Part shown: one piece after another, positions 12,011-23,830 of the stretch
Layout: each line of letters begins with the position of its first letter
Numbering within the stretch: the first letter of the stretch is position 1
Translations under genes and position numbers: made by a program
DNA from: Humulus lupulus
Taxonomy: Eukaryota; Streptophyta; Magnoliopsida; Rosales; Cannabaceae
Assembly (NCBI RefSeq): GCF_963169125.1
Contig: NC_084795.1
Location: forward strand, 136,402,701-136,466,700
Direction of reading: 5' to 3'
Length of the DNA: 64,000 nucleotides
Notes under the pieces: generated by a model
Database searches by the model: none
What the model was told of the DNA's origin: nothing
Seen by the model: only the letters and a program-made list of their open reading frames with translations

Positions 12011-12310
12011 ATATAACTTCAGTGTTAGTCTATATGAGTTATTGAAAAGAAATCTAAACAAGCAATACTAAACTTCTTTCAAGAAGTTTGGTATTGATCC
12101 TTTAGATTTATTTTTTTAGTATTTTCATCGTTACATAAGTTTTTTTCTTTCCATCAATATATTACTATATTTATTTATATCGGTTTGTCCTTCTCCTTTT
12201 TATTATTTGGATTTAAAAAAAAAAGATAAAGCTTTCAATTTCTTTTAGCTTGCCTAAAATTGAAATATATCCAAATATACTCAAAAATATTAGTTTAATA
12301 TAGGGGTGTA
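12011..12310 (+). repeat. Inverted copy 1 of the plastid trnH-psbA spacer
   Basis: The stretch tttcaatttcttttagcttg (12236) through aatataggggtg (12310) is the reverse complement of 14667-14760. The part around 12040-12160 (taccaaacttcttg in reverse) matches 14820-14970. The two copies face each other and enclose psaC, ndhD, atpA, rps19 and trnH fragments. They have diverged by scattered substitutions. Confidence 0.8.
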
Positions 12311-12477
12311 GCTCTCTCACATGATTCGATCTAAAAGTAGATTAATTAGAATAATTCTGGTAAATCTTAATCATTGATTCGTCTGGTATCTAAAAATATG
12401 ATTCATTATATATGATTCATTTCAAAATCAAAATTTACTAGATTGAAAATTTCTAATTAAAACCAAATATAAATCCA

Positions 12478-12726
12478 ATGTCACATTCAGCAAAGATTTA
12501 TGATACATGTATAGGGTGTACTCAATGTGGTTGAGTCTGCCCCACAAATGTATTAGAAATGATACCTAGGGATGGGTGTAAAGTTAAAAAAATGGCTTCT
12601 GCTCCAAGAATGGAGGACTGTGTGGGTTGTAAGAGATGTGAATCTGCCTACCCGATAGATTTATTGAGTGTTCGAGTTTATTTGTTGCATGACACAACTC
12701 AAAGCATGGGTCTAGCTTATTACTGC
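12478..12726 (+). pseudogene. psaC: psaC, plastid-derived, inactivated
   Basis: Nearly full length (about 81 codons) for the photosystem I iron-sulphur subunit. It starts ATGTCACATTC and keeps DTCIGCTQC and [11 protein letters not shown], most of the two CxxCxxCxxxC cluster motifs. It is dead: an in-frame TGA follows the first motif (near 12532), a later cysteine reads Tyr (CESAYP), and the normal stop after MGLAY is lost. Upstream bases 12310-12477 are the ndhE-psaC spacer, which is also present inverted at 59749-59875. Confidence 0.92.
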
Positions 12727-12872
12727 GTTCAAAAAAATCCTACTTGCTTGAATACAATTCACTTTTTTTTTTTTACTTTCATCGACAAAAACCCGTGCTC
12801 AAAATAATATATATTTTTAAGAATGGGTTTTTCTAGTCTATTTTTCTGGTTTCAGTGTATCTTGTCTTTACC

Positions 12873-13082
12873 ATGAATTATTTTCATTGGTTAACGATAA
12901 TTGTAGTTTTTTCAATATTTGTGGGTTCCCTAATTTTCTTTCTTCCCCATAGAGGAAATACGGTAATTAGATGGTATACTCTCCATATATGTAAAATAGA
13001 ACTCCTTCTAATAACCTATGCATTCGGTTATTATTTCCAATTGGATGATCCATTAATCCAACTCACTGAGGACTATAAATGG
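12873..13082 (+). pseudogene. ndhD: ndhD 5' fragment, plastid-derived
   Basis: Starts ATGAATTATTTTCATTGG and reads [20 protein letters not shown] then FFLPHRGN, the N-terminal membrane segment of plastid NADH dehydrogenase subunit 4, and ends abruptly after EDYKW at 13082. It follows psaC with the usual short spacing, so this stretch is colinear with a plastid genome. In many eudicots this start codon is ACG in DNA and is edited in RNA; here it is ATG. The downstream frame to 13175 is unrelated sequence. Confidence 0.9.
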
Positions 13083-13663
13083 AAAGATTTTTTAAAAAAT
13101 TTCTGTCAACTGCTCAATCAATTACTTCTTTGTGGAATAATAACAAGAAAATTACTTGATTTTCTTTTGTTATAATATCCCCATACCCTTATTTTTTCCT
13201 TCATTAATTTGATTCTTTGTTTCAATGGATATTGGAATTCCATATAATTTGAATTAAAAATGAAAAAGAAATCTAGGAATTAGAATCATAGGAGTAAGAG
13301 TTGTCTTGCGATCATTTAAGATTGATTGGAATCAAGACAAATCAAAGAGATGAAGCAAAGAAATAGAATTGAGACATACTACTATGTACATTATATATAT
13401 ATGGAATTGATATATATTATAGATACATAAAGATAAGATAATAATGTCGATTGATATATATAAAATTAATCTCTATCTTCATAAAGCAAACTTTATAGAG
13501 TACAATAGCAAGCCTAGTATAGTATGGTAGAAAAACAAATTCTACCATACTAGATAGTATCTCATAGAATACTTCTAATTCTAGTTCACTCATTTCATTT
13601 AAAACATGAAATTGCAATCTTTTTTATTATATTTATTCTCTTCAATCATTGATAAGAAATAAA
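13083..13663. other. Plastid-like non-coding stretch between ndhD and atpA fragments
   Basis: AT-rich, no gene recognised. It contains a strong stem-loop at 13520-13552 of the kind that ends plastid mRNAs. The source region in the plastid genome was not identified. Confidence 0.5.
13520..13552. repeat. 13-bp perfect inverted repeat with 7-nt loop
   Basis: TAGTATGGTAGAA, loop aaacaaa, then TTCTACCATACTA. Such hairpins often stabilise 3' ends of plastid transcripts, which fits its setting in plastid-derived DNA. Function in the nucleus is unlikely. Confidence 0.7.
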
Positions 13664-14010
13664 TTTGAAGAGGCTCATATACAGAACGTCTCGAAATAAT
13701 ACCCGGAGTAGGAGATTCAATCAAACGAGATTCAGAAGCTGAAATTTCACCTCGACAATCAATAGGTTTAGCCATGGAATTTATAACATGACCCAAAAAG
13801 GCCTCACTTACCGGTATCTGAGCAATTCGTCCTATTGCTTTTACAGAACTCCCTTCTTGTATCAGTAAACCATCACCCATTAATACAACACCGACATTAT
13901 TTGATTCCAAATTCATAATAGTGCCTATAGTACCCTCTTCAGATTCTATTAATTCACCTGTCATTACTTCATCAAGACAATAAATACGAGCAATGTCATG
14001 CATTTGGCAG
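13664..14010 (-). pseudogene. atpA: atpA N-terminal fragment, plastid-derived
   Basis: Minus-strand reading gives [60 protein letters not shown] and [20 protein letters not shown]. This is the beta-barrel and start of the nucleotide-binding region of the plastid ATP synthase alpha subunit. The true N-terminus and everything after SVYEPLQ are missing, and the nucleotide-binding P-loop is not included. The remaining 115 codons are still open, so this fragment is less decayed than its neighbours. Confidence 0.92.
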
Positions 14011-14130
14011 AACAAGTAGAAAAAGGAATAAATATAGCAATAATTTGATTCTTCTTCACCGTAGTAAATAGGAGAGAAAATAGAATTTGTTTCTTTGTCT
14101 TTATAATATAAAAAATAAGATTAATTAATT

Positions 14131-14406
14131 GTGGCACGTTCAATAAAAAAATACTTTTGTAGCCAATCATTTATTAAAAAAAAATAATATTCTTAATACA
14201 AAAGAGGAAAAAGAAATAATAGTATCTTGGTCCCGAGCGTTTACCATTATACCTACAATGATCGGGCATACTATTGTTGTTCATAATGGAAAAGAACATT
14301 TTTCCATTCATATAACAGATCATATTGTAGGCCACAAATTGGGAGAATTTGCACCCACTCTAAATTTATGGGGACATGCAAAAAATGATAGTAGATCTCA
14401 TCGTTA
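14131..14406 (+). pseudogene. rps19: rps19, plastid-derived, frameshifted
   Basis: A GTG start (a normal rps19 start in plastids) is followed by VARSIKK, then a frameshift, then [24 protein letters not shown] and [20 protein letters not shown], ending in TAA at 14404. This is the small-subunit ribosomal protein S19, about full length. The shift lies in the region 14150-14210. It is followed by rpl22 as in the plastid S10 operon. Confidence 0.9.
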
Positions 14407-14484
14407 ACAATTAGTTAATATTTAGTTAATAAATAATCAAAGTTAATATAGATGCTTATCATTCATTAGTGAGGAGTGGACCTT

Positions 14485-14540
14485 ATGATCAAGAAGAGAA
14501 TGACAAACCGATATACAGAAGTATATGCTATAGAACAATA
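14485..14540 (+). pseudogene. rpl22: rpl22 5' fragment, plastid-derived
   Basis: ATGATCAAGAAGAGAATGAC reads MIKKRMTNRYTEVYAIEQ, like the start of plastid L22, at normal distance after rps19. It runs out within about 20 codons. Confidence 0.65.
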
Positions 14541-14591
14541 AAAAATATTCAAATTATGAAATTAAAAAAAATCAAATAATGAATGGTTTTG

Positions 14592-14666
14592 GGTGAACGA
14601 TGGGAATTGAACCCGCACGTGGTGGATTCACAATCCACTGCCTTGATCCACTTGGCTACATCTGCC
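14592..14666 (-). tRNA. trnH-GUG: trnH-GUG copy, plastid-derived, probably inactive
   Basis: On the plus strand it reads ggtgaacgatgggaattgaa through ggattcacaatccactgcc to tctgcc. On the minus strand this folds as tRNA-His with anticodon GUG (gtggattcacaatccac contains the anticodon arm). Several positions differ from the usual plastid sequence (cgtggtgg, tctgcc), weakening stems. Its location next to rps19/rpl22 and the psbA spacer is the large single-copy/inverted-repeat border of plastid genomes. Confidence 0.88.
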
Positions 14667-14990
14667 CCTATATTAAACTAATACTTTTGAGTATATTTTA
14701 ATATATTTCAATTTTAGACAAGCTAAAAGAAATTGAAACATTTATCTTTTATTTAAAATCAAAATAATAAAAAAGAGAAGGACTGACCGATAGGAATGAA
14801 TATGGTAATACATTGAAGGAATGAAAAAAAACTTATGTAACTAAAAAAATACTAAAAAAGAATTCCAAAGAATCAATACCAAACTTCTTGATAGAAATTC
14901 AGTATTGCTCCTTTAGATAAACTCATATAGACTAACACCGTAGATTCGTAGATTTATCCATTTGTAGATGGAACTATTTTATTTAAAACT
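14667..14990 (-). repeat. Inverted copy 2 of the plastid trnH-psbA spacer
   Basis: Reverse-complement partner of 12011-12310. At its right end, 14958-14978 read on the minus strand gives the last codons of psbA (SSTNG then stop). Confidence 0.8.
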
Positions 14991-15302
14991 ATAGTTGATT
15001 TAAGGGAAAGCTATAGTTATTTAAAACAATAGATGGAACTCCTATCTCCTGTGATAAGGTTTCATTAATTCTCATGACATTTTTGATTGGTTGTCTTATC
15101 TTTCTATTAAGTTGTTGAATAGTTGGCATGTTGAATCACATATATGATGGGTTGGTTTAGATTGATTCTAACTGGGTGATTGTGAATCATTTTTTTATTA
15201 ATAGATTCTTCAAATATAATATTTATTTTATTGTTATTATATTAAAGTTGGTAAGAAGAGAAAATATCAAATTGCATATTTGCGAAAATCCATGTTCTTT
15301 TT
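14991..15302. other. Plastid-like spacer downstream of clpP
   Basis: AT-rich, no gene recognised. It adjoins the stop codon of the minus-strand clpP fragment and is probably the clpP 3' spacer. Confidence 0.4.
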
Positions 15303-16025
15303 TTATTCAACCTCTACAAGATCAACATGTAACGTCCTGCGTTTTCGGGTACCTTGAAACGACTCGGGACAGGATTATTTTCCCCGAGTTAAGAATATTA
15401 TTTTAAATAATATTATATTTTTTTTGGAATTTATTTCCATGAGTTATTGCTAGTCAAATTATGAATTTTGTGTTCAAAAGTCAAGATAATACTTTCGGTC
15501 TTGGACCGACACAAAAACCCTGATCGGGTAAAAATCTCGGAAAATAAAATGAAAAACTATGGAAAATATATTTTGGGCATAAAATCATAAAAGTTCAAGT
15601 TTGGTCAAAAGTAATAAACCTAAGAGCAAATGGAAATTTTAGGGCATTTTGTTTTAAATGCTTAATTTTGCCGAATTGGGGAATTTTATTCCATAAATGG
15701 ACCTTAGGTTAAATTTTATTGTGATTAATTAAATTAAATGTGAGAGACATTTAATTTAATTATTATGTGCTAATTTTTGTGTTTAAAACTTAATAAGGGC
15801 AAAAAAGGTTATAGGAAGTCCAATTGGATTTTTTTCTTCTTAGGAAATATTTATTAACCTTTATATAAAAAAAAATATAATTACATATATAACAAAAGGG
15901 GTGGTCGGCCATGTGATATAGTTTATTTGGGTGGACCAAATTTATTAAGTTTAATCCCATTTTAAATTTAGGGTAAATAGTCAAGTGGGTAGGATATTTT
16001 TTAGAGTTGTATAAACTCTTCTAAA

Positions 16026-16027
16026 CC

Positions 16028-16058
<31 letters not shown>

Positions 16059-16062
16059 AAAA
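16026..16062 (+). repeat. Homopolymer tract C23 then A14
   Basis: An uninterrupted run of about 23 C is followed by 14 A, just after the LTR E TATA box. Length is likely to vary between individuals and sequencing runs. Confidence 0.9.
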
Positions 16063-18028
16063 CTCATCTTTTTTTAAAAAAACTCTCTCAAGTTTTCTCT
16101 CCATCTTCAACCTCAAGAACACTAAGGAGGCGTGGAAGCATTAAGCTTTGGTCTAGGAAGGGTTTTGCCCTAGGGTAAAGTTTCAATAAACTAGACTTTT
16201 GTAAAGTTTTAACCATAGATTGTTCATTATCTAATTATCTATGTTGTTGGAGGGAGTTGGTTAAGGTTTTGAAAGGGTTTTGAAGGAGCCAAAGCTAATA
16301 GGAAGATTCAAACCTTAAGCAAGAACAACAAGAGGTAAAAAGTTTACTTTTTAAGGTTGTTATTGTATGGTTTTTATTTTTAAGTATTATTTTGTATATT
16401 TAATGCTTAAAGTTTCTTATTGGTGATGTAATAAGGTTATGGTAGTTGTTTTATAATTTTTATGATGCTTGCGTGCTGATTTTTGAAAATAGGGACCAAA
16501 ACCCCCAAGGGTTTTGTTGGAAACCCTAAAACAAAATAAATGTTTTGAGTTGTGAATTCCAAGGGGTCAAGAATCCATTGTATATTGATTTTGTAAAATT
16601 AAATTGAGCTGTGATTTTTTTGAGATTGAGTACATAAAATTGAGCTTTTGAAACACTCAAAAATGTTTAAAAATGAGTGAGTTATGCTATTTCAAAGTTT
16701 AGGTAAAAAACTGTTTTTTCGTATTCTTAATTTCGGGACCAAGTTTAGACAGCCACTGTATACGGCAAATTAACCCAGTTTTTTCTAAATTTTGGTGGAC
16801 ATATTATCGGCATAACCTACTATTCCACTGTAAAATTTGGTATGAAAATACTGAACTGTTTGAAAGCTATTAAGTGTTAAAGTTTGGAAAAAATAAGGAC
16901 TTGAAAATAAGGTCATTTTTACCTCATTGTTGAAAAATAATTTCACCAATAAAAAATGCTCCTTTTGACCCAAGATTTTACAAAGACCTAAATGGCATAC
17001 CTAAAATGGAGTTGGGAAATTTTTGTAACAATTAGGTAAGTAAATTTCAAGTTATGAACTAACAAATTATGTAGTTAAGAATGTGAAAAATAGAGTTTTT
17101 ACACTTAGTATAAAAATGAGATTTTGGAACTTAAGGTAAAAAGTGAAAGTGTGCTTATTGCAAGATAAAAACTTGATAAGTCTTGAAAACATATTTTGAC
17201 CTAAAAAACCACTTTGAGTTTAGTGTGAATTATTTTTATTAAAGAACTTTTTATTCTTTTTAAAAATAAAAGATTTAATTTATTAATAAGTTAATAAATT
17301 AAAAGAGGGTTTAAAACCCTATATTTTGAGAAAATAATTAAGTAAATTATTTTCTAGTAAGTAAACTTGATTAATTGATTTCGGAAAATTAACTAGTCAA
17401 GATGGGAAATTTTTAACGGTTTGCCTAATTAAGATAAATTAAGCTATTTTCTTAAAACGGTTTTGAGAGATTAAAACCTTAAGAAAAAAATAAAAGGAAA
17501 ATTAAGAGTTATTTTCTTGAAAAAATAATTAAGGAATTTAATTAGTATTTTCTGGATATAATACCGGCTAAAATCTTCTATATATTTAACCGACTTGTTG
17601 AAAGTACGGGTTAATATCATTACCTTTAAAGAATAAGATTTTTAGCGGATTATGGGAAAATACTATTGTGATACCCGAGCCTAGGTATCGAGACCATAGG
17701 ATAGGTCTCCCTGAGACTTAGGGTTTAGTCTCAAATATTTTTGTATGAATTTTCTTAATGGGTTTAAAAGCAAATAAGGATCATTAATCCTTACAAATAA
17801 TTTTTAAAATGACCAAGCTGCCCAAAATAATAATGATGAATTATGAAGCGCCATAATTAATCCGAGTATACTATATGAATAATTACAGTATTGGCTAAAG
17901 CATAACTAGACTATATATTGGAGAGTGAAATCCTGCTGAGAGCTAAGGACTCCAAGTAAGTCAACTTATATTGTGTGACTGCAACATGAAATGACTATTG
18001 TATTGTATGTTAGTATAGGGACACATAA

Positions 18029-20383
18029 TGTAACGCCCTAGTTACCCTAGAACAGTTACGGTGAACGGTGAACCGGAAATTTGACCCGCTACCCGAGTCC
18101 TTTGGTTAAAAATGTGTTCTAAGTGTTATTAACAGGTTAAGGTGGAAAATCAATAAAAATGAAAGGATATATTTTATTGAATACATAAAATTGTTCATGG
18201 GCCCACAAATAACATTTACAAGTTATTTACAACTCAAAAAGGTCATTACTGTTTCAAAATTTCAAACCCGCCGACCTAAGTGGCAAAAATAGGGTAAATC
18301 CCCTAGTTCCTCTAAGAACTCCTTGGTCGTGGTGGTCAAGCGGCCGCATATGTACACATCACCACCTAAGCTCTCCACTCAAGGCTGGGTGAGCTTTTCT
18401 TTCCCTTTACCTAGACCACATAGCACCCATGAGCCAAGGCCTAGCAAGAAAACACAATAAAGCATGATATAATATCAACAATGATCGTAATAACCATTCA
18501 GGACCATCAGTCCAAACAAATAGGTGACAGTCGCAAAAGTCACTAAAATGGGTCCAGGTCCCTTTAGCCTTGTGACGATAGGGTCACCGGGGCTTTATAG
18601 ATAAGTGAACTTTTACTAATTTGAATAGGATAGGTGCATGGTGACTAGTCACCAACATAACCCTCCTCATGACCTTAAAGTCATAATCCTAGAACAGCGT
18701 TCCCTACCCATGTGACAAGCAGTCACCGAGGCCTTAAGCCCTGGCTCTAGTAACTAGTCTTAGACTAGACAAGCGCTTATAAGTTCATCGACCTTAGGGT
18801 CGGTCCAGTATTAATGCCTTAGATCCATTCAATGGTAATATCGATTAGATCTAATCTTCATTTGGCTCGGTGTTCTTGACGCTATGCCATTTCTGACTCT
18901 TAGGTTAGTGTCCCTGACTAGTCAGTACATGTACAGGTATACAACATTCGCTAGCATTTAATAGGCAATCCATGTCCACATTTATCAATCAACATGCCTC
19001 AATAAAATCACGCATGTCACATATACACAGGGTGCGGTTTTCTTACCTCGGGTTCGAGCGAGAAATAATATAAGAACGACCCTTGAGAATGATCAACCTT
19101 TAGATTCCTTAGAGGTTATCTAATCATAACCAATTAGAAACCATCAATAAAATAAATCAATGAATGGTTCAAAATCTAAACCACACTTCCGGGATCAATC
19201 CCTCAGTCTCGGGACTCTCAAACTACTCAAAAGGGGTAAAGGAACCAACCCCCGAGCCTTAAAAACCATCCCGAGCCCTAAAAATAACTTTCCCTGAAAT
19301 TGACCAAGCACCTAGGCATTTCCAACCAGCGCTGGGGCGCTGCCCCAGAAACAGAAAGGGCTACTCTCTGCCCTGCATAGCGCTGGGGCGCTAGGACTGG
19401 CGCTGGGGCACCAGCTTTAGACCAGCAGCTATTCCCCTTGAAACCAACCTTCCAAATCAATCCCAAACCTTACCAAAACATCCAATTCAACCCCTAAACG
19501 TCATCTACATGACCCCCTCACCAAAACCCAATCAAACATACACAAAAACTCCCATTGATTCCAACTTTCCACATCAAAATCTATAGGCTGAAAACTAAAA
19601 GAAAAATAGAGTAACACCTGAAATTCATGGAAAATTCCTTACCTCCAGCTGGTTTTGAATCCTCCTTAGTAGATGAACTAAGTCTATAACCTCCAAGCTT
19701 TGATTTCCTAGCTTGATACTTCAATTTGAGACCAAAATCCTCAAAGGAAGATAGGGAGAAGATGATGTACGGGAAGGAGAAGCTTTGCTCTGTTTTTGTT
19801 CTATATTCTTCTACAGCCAACTTAAAACATATATAACCCAAGCCAAATGACCTTAATGCCCCTAGGTCATTTAAGGCTTCTAAAGTCTCCCCAATGGTAA
19901 AATCGCCATTTCCAACCTATTTCGTTAATCATAATTAACGCTCTCTAACTCCCGCTATTCTCAAAAATCCCAAACACCAATAATTCATATCTCGTTACCC
20001 TTATACTCCCGGCAACGTTCTAATCATTTAATCATCCCGAGACTCACCCCGAGCCTCGAACTTAATCCCGGTATGACTAAACCGCTGCTTAATATTCAAA
20101 GATCGTCTCATGCCGAATAGCTCGAACAAATCCACATTATAATGTGGCCTCAACATTATATCATCGACATGCATACAAATATACAATTACGCCCTCAACG
20201 GGCCAAATTACCAACATACCCCTATCATGAAATGTGGACCCACATGCATGCATTTAACATCATATCATAATATAATTCACATAAACATGTATATATTCGA
20301 TTAATGGCATAATTAAACAAGTATGGCCCTCCCAACCTACTAATCGCGCCATTAAACCATATCGGAGAATTTGGGGCATTACA
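18029..20383 (-). mobile_element. Solo LTR A1 (A family, 2355 bp)
   Basis: Begins TGTAACGCCCTAG and ends GGGGCATTACA. Flanks are cataa (18024-18028) and catat (20384-20388), a four-of-five duplication. It lies inside LTR E. In minus orientation a TATA-like tatatatg (about 19812-19819) is followed by a CT-rich leader. The block near 18390-18460 (revcomp of tagcacccatgagccaaggc) is shared with A2 and A3. A cluster of AGCGCTGGGGCGCT motifs sits at 19328-19412. There are no retrotransposon genes. Confidence 0.9.
19328..19412. repeat. Repeated inverted-repeat motif in LTR A1
   Basis: AGCGCTGGGGCGCT occurs at 19328-19341 and 19379-19392, with a variant GGCGCTGGGGCACC at 19399-19412. Each is AGCGC/GCGCT around a TGGG centre. 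A reversed partial copy, gctgcccca, overlaps the first. Confidence 0.85.
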
Positions 20384-21739
20384 CATATACATATATACAC
20401 TATCGTAGAAAGTTTCTTAGAGACGTTAGTCTAGTGAGGGCTGATTTAGAAAATATGATCGATTGATATCCGTCATATCCTAGATGGCAGATCCCCGTCA
20501 CACTACTTGGTTTTATTATGTCCGGTTCATTACCGCGACAAGTGGCCAAGAGGTGAGGATTGCTGGTTAAACCTAGGGGCGCCAAAATAAATGGTACCTA
20601 GGGGCCCTCATGCTTACTTAATCAGTGAACGGTTAGAACCCGAGCAAGTGCTCTGATAAGTTATTCCCGGATAGTAGCCGTGAATATTGGCCATTCAGTG
20701 AGAGTGCCTAGAGATACTAGGGGTTGCCAAGTTTGAGTGAGGCATAACACCCTAGGGGTAACTGCTCACCAACACCACTAATTAACATAGAAGTCTCTGT
20801 AAAATCGTGTAACTTTGATTACAATTCTTGGATAAGTAGCGATGCCCTAGGTAACACGATAGTTACCCTTGATGGGGATATTTATTGGCAAGATCTTAGT
20901 GTTGAGACTCGTTTCTCTCTTACAGATTAGCATTTATGTTGGAGGGCGTGTTACGCTTGAATTGTTGATAAGAAATAGTTGTGATATATTATATCTGCTT
21001 GCTCTGGGATTTTCTGAGTGCATGTATTTATTTGTTGATAAGAAATAGTTATGATATTATATATTTTCTTGTTCTGGGATTTTCTGAGTGTAGGAATTTA
21101 TCCGTTTATATGAAATAATTGTCATTGGTTATCAGGCATGACCATAAGTTTTCTAGGATGTTTTTGCATTCTTGAAATTGATTGTGTAGGGTCCAGATGG
21201 ATTCGAAACCCTAATTCTCTGCATGCTTTTGTTTTAAAGTTGAACTTACTAAGCGTTTTCGCTTACCTAGTTGTTTCTTGTTGTAGGTAAGAACAAGGGC
21301 AAGGCAGAGCAGTGAGCGCTGGAGTCTACCTTGCAAATGTACATGTGGACCGACCTTTTGGGAATCTGTTTTATTTTTTGGAAATGTTGTGTAATTTTCC
21401 TAAACTAGACTCATGTTACTCTTTATAAAATATATTTGTAATTAAATGTTAAATATGGCCATACGACTTTTTAAAAAAAGTTTTTTTTATACGGGTTTTT
21501 GAGACATTGTGTTAAATGAAAACATTTATATTTCCGAATTATCGAGTCTTGAAAATCTGGGTCGTTACACAACAAGTCTGTGAGCTTGGGCTTATGTTGC
21601 TGACATAAAAATATCTCTTTCCATGTCTTCGGAAACAATCCATAAAGATTTTCACGTTCTTTGTCCATAAACCCTTGTGATGGTTTCGCACAGCTCCAGT
21701 TGTTCTCCTGCTTCCAGGATAAATTTCCACGTCGGTGCC

Positions 21740-22054
21740 TAATAAAAAGAACTAGCAGGTTGATGGATCATTACACTGATGATATAATATAATCAAAATT
21801 TCTTTTTTCTCGCATAATGAAAGGCAAAAAAGAATAATAAGAAAAAAAAGATAGAGTTGAACTACTGTACATGCATTTTTTGTATATTACATATGGCTCT
21901 ATAATGGAATTCACTTTTCCATTTTTTTTTACCATACATAGAAGAAATCTAAAATAAATTAAATTATAGGGTCTATCATATTCACATAGGTTAATGATCC
22001 AATAACCACCCTTCCTTTTTTAGTAGTACAAAAAATACTATGATGGTCCCGTTG
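21740..22054 (-). other. clpP intron 2, first part (plastid-derived)
   Basis: It follows the exon 3 acceptor (minus-strand ttattag before gcaccg). AT-rich, no frame of interest. It is interrupted at 22054 by C-rev and continues at 31086. Confidence 0.65.
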
Positions 22055-23766
22055 TGTAAAGAACGCCCTAAACTAGTACTTAATAAAACATTCACATTTC
22101 ATTGGTCTATAAAAGAAAGCCACTTATTATAAAGGTTTCAGTGGGGCCTTGCTTAAAAACATGCAAGTTGGGCCCAATAGTTTTAAAAGAAAATATGAGA
22201 TTTTATGCAAAGTTCCAAAAAAAAAACCAATAATTTAAGTCCCATTGATAAGTTTAAAAAGTCTCATAAAACATAACATTATTAAAATGGCGTCTTTAAG
22301 TGATCATTTTTCGGCCATAGGATGCCCCACGCCATACACACCAGGACGACAGAACTTCCCACATCACCCTGCGTGCCATGGAGAAACCTATTTGCTACTT
22401 GGAAGGGAAAGTAAGGGGGTGAGCTAAAAGCCCAGTAAGGAAGTACAAACAGCAAGCAAGTAAGATACAAGAATTTACAAACACTATCATTCATCTTTAT
22501 ACATCATAGCATCATCATAAAATTTTGCATCAATATCATAATTGTAAACATATTACCACCATCATATCATAAATATCATAACATCATAATGGAATCGTAA
22601 ACATCATCAAACATCATAACATAATCATAGCCATAACCAGACATCATAACACATTCATGCACAATTCCTTGTGAACAGGGCCCGCTAACTTGTCCATGCC
22701 ATCCTTTGAGGTAAACAAGAGTCTCTGGTCCTTGAATAACCTCGGCGCGTCCGCCCATGGAGTTACGTCTTCATATCCTTAGTAACTCGGGTTACGTCTT
22801 CTTTATCCTTAGCAACCCATTTTGATGTGTCGCGTTCATCACGCTAACATCCATTCATAATTCATAACATTTCATTCACACAACAATCTTACCATTCATA
22901 GCTTAAACAATCATAAATTCTATCTAACTTCCTTACCTCAGGTCCAAGCTAAGTAAATTCACAACCTCTCAACGAGCCTATACCATAACCAAAACGACAT
23001 TTCATAGCTTCATAAAATTACTATTTTTCCCTTTCATACAACTCATGTGTGCATGGGTGCAGTGCACCAAAAATTTTTTTTTTAGATTATTTAAATTTTT
23101 GTGATTTATTTGATTTAAATGTTAAGTGTGATGAATTGTTTTATTTAAGTGTTGTTATTTTATTTGGTTGATTATTTGTTTTAGTTGATTGTTTATTATT
23201 TTATTTAATTGTTAGAATTGTTTGGTTAATTAATCTAATAAGTGAATAATTGTGTAACATGTTATTTTACTATTAGTGTTACATTTTAATTAAGTGTGAC
23301 AATTGAGGTAATTATGTGAGCTATGATGGAATGCACTAAGGTGCATGATAGATAGTAATGCACCCTAGTGATTTAGTGTGTGCTAGTGCATGGTAGCATG
23401 GTGCACATGTGTAGATTTTCTACACATTTTATGTTTCCTTATTTTAGATTTTATTTGAGTTAATTTATTTTTAAAAAAAAAAGAAAAAAAAGAAAGGGAA
23501 GAAGAGGGCTTGGGCGTGTGACCTAGTGGGAAAGGAATGATTTCCTTAAAGTGATAAAAATAAAAAATTGAAGATAATAATTATTTTGGGGATAGGCATG
23601 ATCATTTTTATTCCTTTATATCTTTTTAAATAAAGAGAAATTAAGAGAAAATAAATGGGAAATGGAAACTTACCTTATTGTGTTAGGGGAGACTTTATGG
23701 GAGGATTTTGATAAAGGGGATAAGAAAGGAGAGAAGAGCCATTGCTCTTGGGTGGCTGCCGTGACC

Positions 23767-23830
23767 TAGAGAGAGAGAGAGAGAGAGAGTGGCGTGTAGA
23801 GAGAGAGAGAGAGAGGAAGAAAGAAAGAAA
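23767..23830 (+). repeat. GA microsatellite in LTR C-fwd
   Basis: Two (ga)n runs separated by gtggcgtgta, then gaaa-rich sequence. A corresponding CT run occurs in C-rev near 30340-30385. Confidence 0.85.

Larger units (their letters stand above)
10214..15327. other. Nuclear plastid DNA insert (NUPT), block 1
   Basis: A shuffled collection of chloroplast gene fragments in mixed orientation: ycf1 C-terminal part (+), ycf1 internal part (+), psbA 3' end (+), psaC (+), ndhD start (+), atpA N-terminal part (-), rps19/rpl22 (+), trnH-GUG (-), the trnH-psbA spacer and the end of clpP (-). Genes carry stops and frameshifts and the order is not that of a plastid genome, so this is nuclear, not organellar. 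The insert continues at 21570-22054, 31086-31983 and 59015-60444 after removal of later transposon insertions. Confidence 0.9.
15328..21569 (+). mobile_element. Solo LTR E (about 3.88 kb without nested A1)
   Basis: Ends TGTAACGTCCTGCG and GGGTCGTTACA. Perfect 5-bp target duplication caaca at 15323-15327 and 21570-21574, restoring the clpP reading. A TATA-like tataaac at 16010 followed by a C-run and a CT-rich leader, plus the ttgtaggtaagaacaagggc string near 21281, set a plus orientation typical of gypsy LTRs. It contains the nested solo LTR A1. No gag or pol is present. Apart from A1, no gene is seen in 15328-18028 or 20384-21569. Confidence 0.92.
15303..21739 (-). pseudogene. clpP: clpP exon 3, plastid-derived, split by LTR E
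   Basis: The exon lies in two parts, 15303-15327 and 21570-21739, on the minus strand. Joined across LTR E (and one copy of the caaca duplication) the frame reads ILEAGEQLE, TITRVYGQRT, SLWIVSEDMERDIFMSAT, AQAHRLVDLVEVE and a stop at 15303. This is the C-terminal part of the plastid Clp protease subunit, after the catalytic Ser and His. Two in-frame stops (after GQRT and after MSAT) show decay independent of the insertion. Intron 2 follows at 21740. Confidence 0.9.

Noticed and set aside
10214..15327. A true chloroplast genome segment
   Set aside because: Genes carry stops, lost stop codons and frameshifts, the order is scrambled, and it is flanked and interrupted by nuclear retrotransposons.
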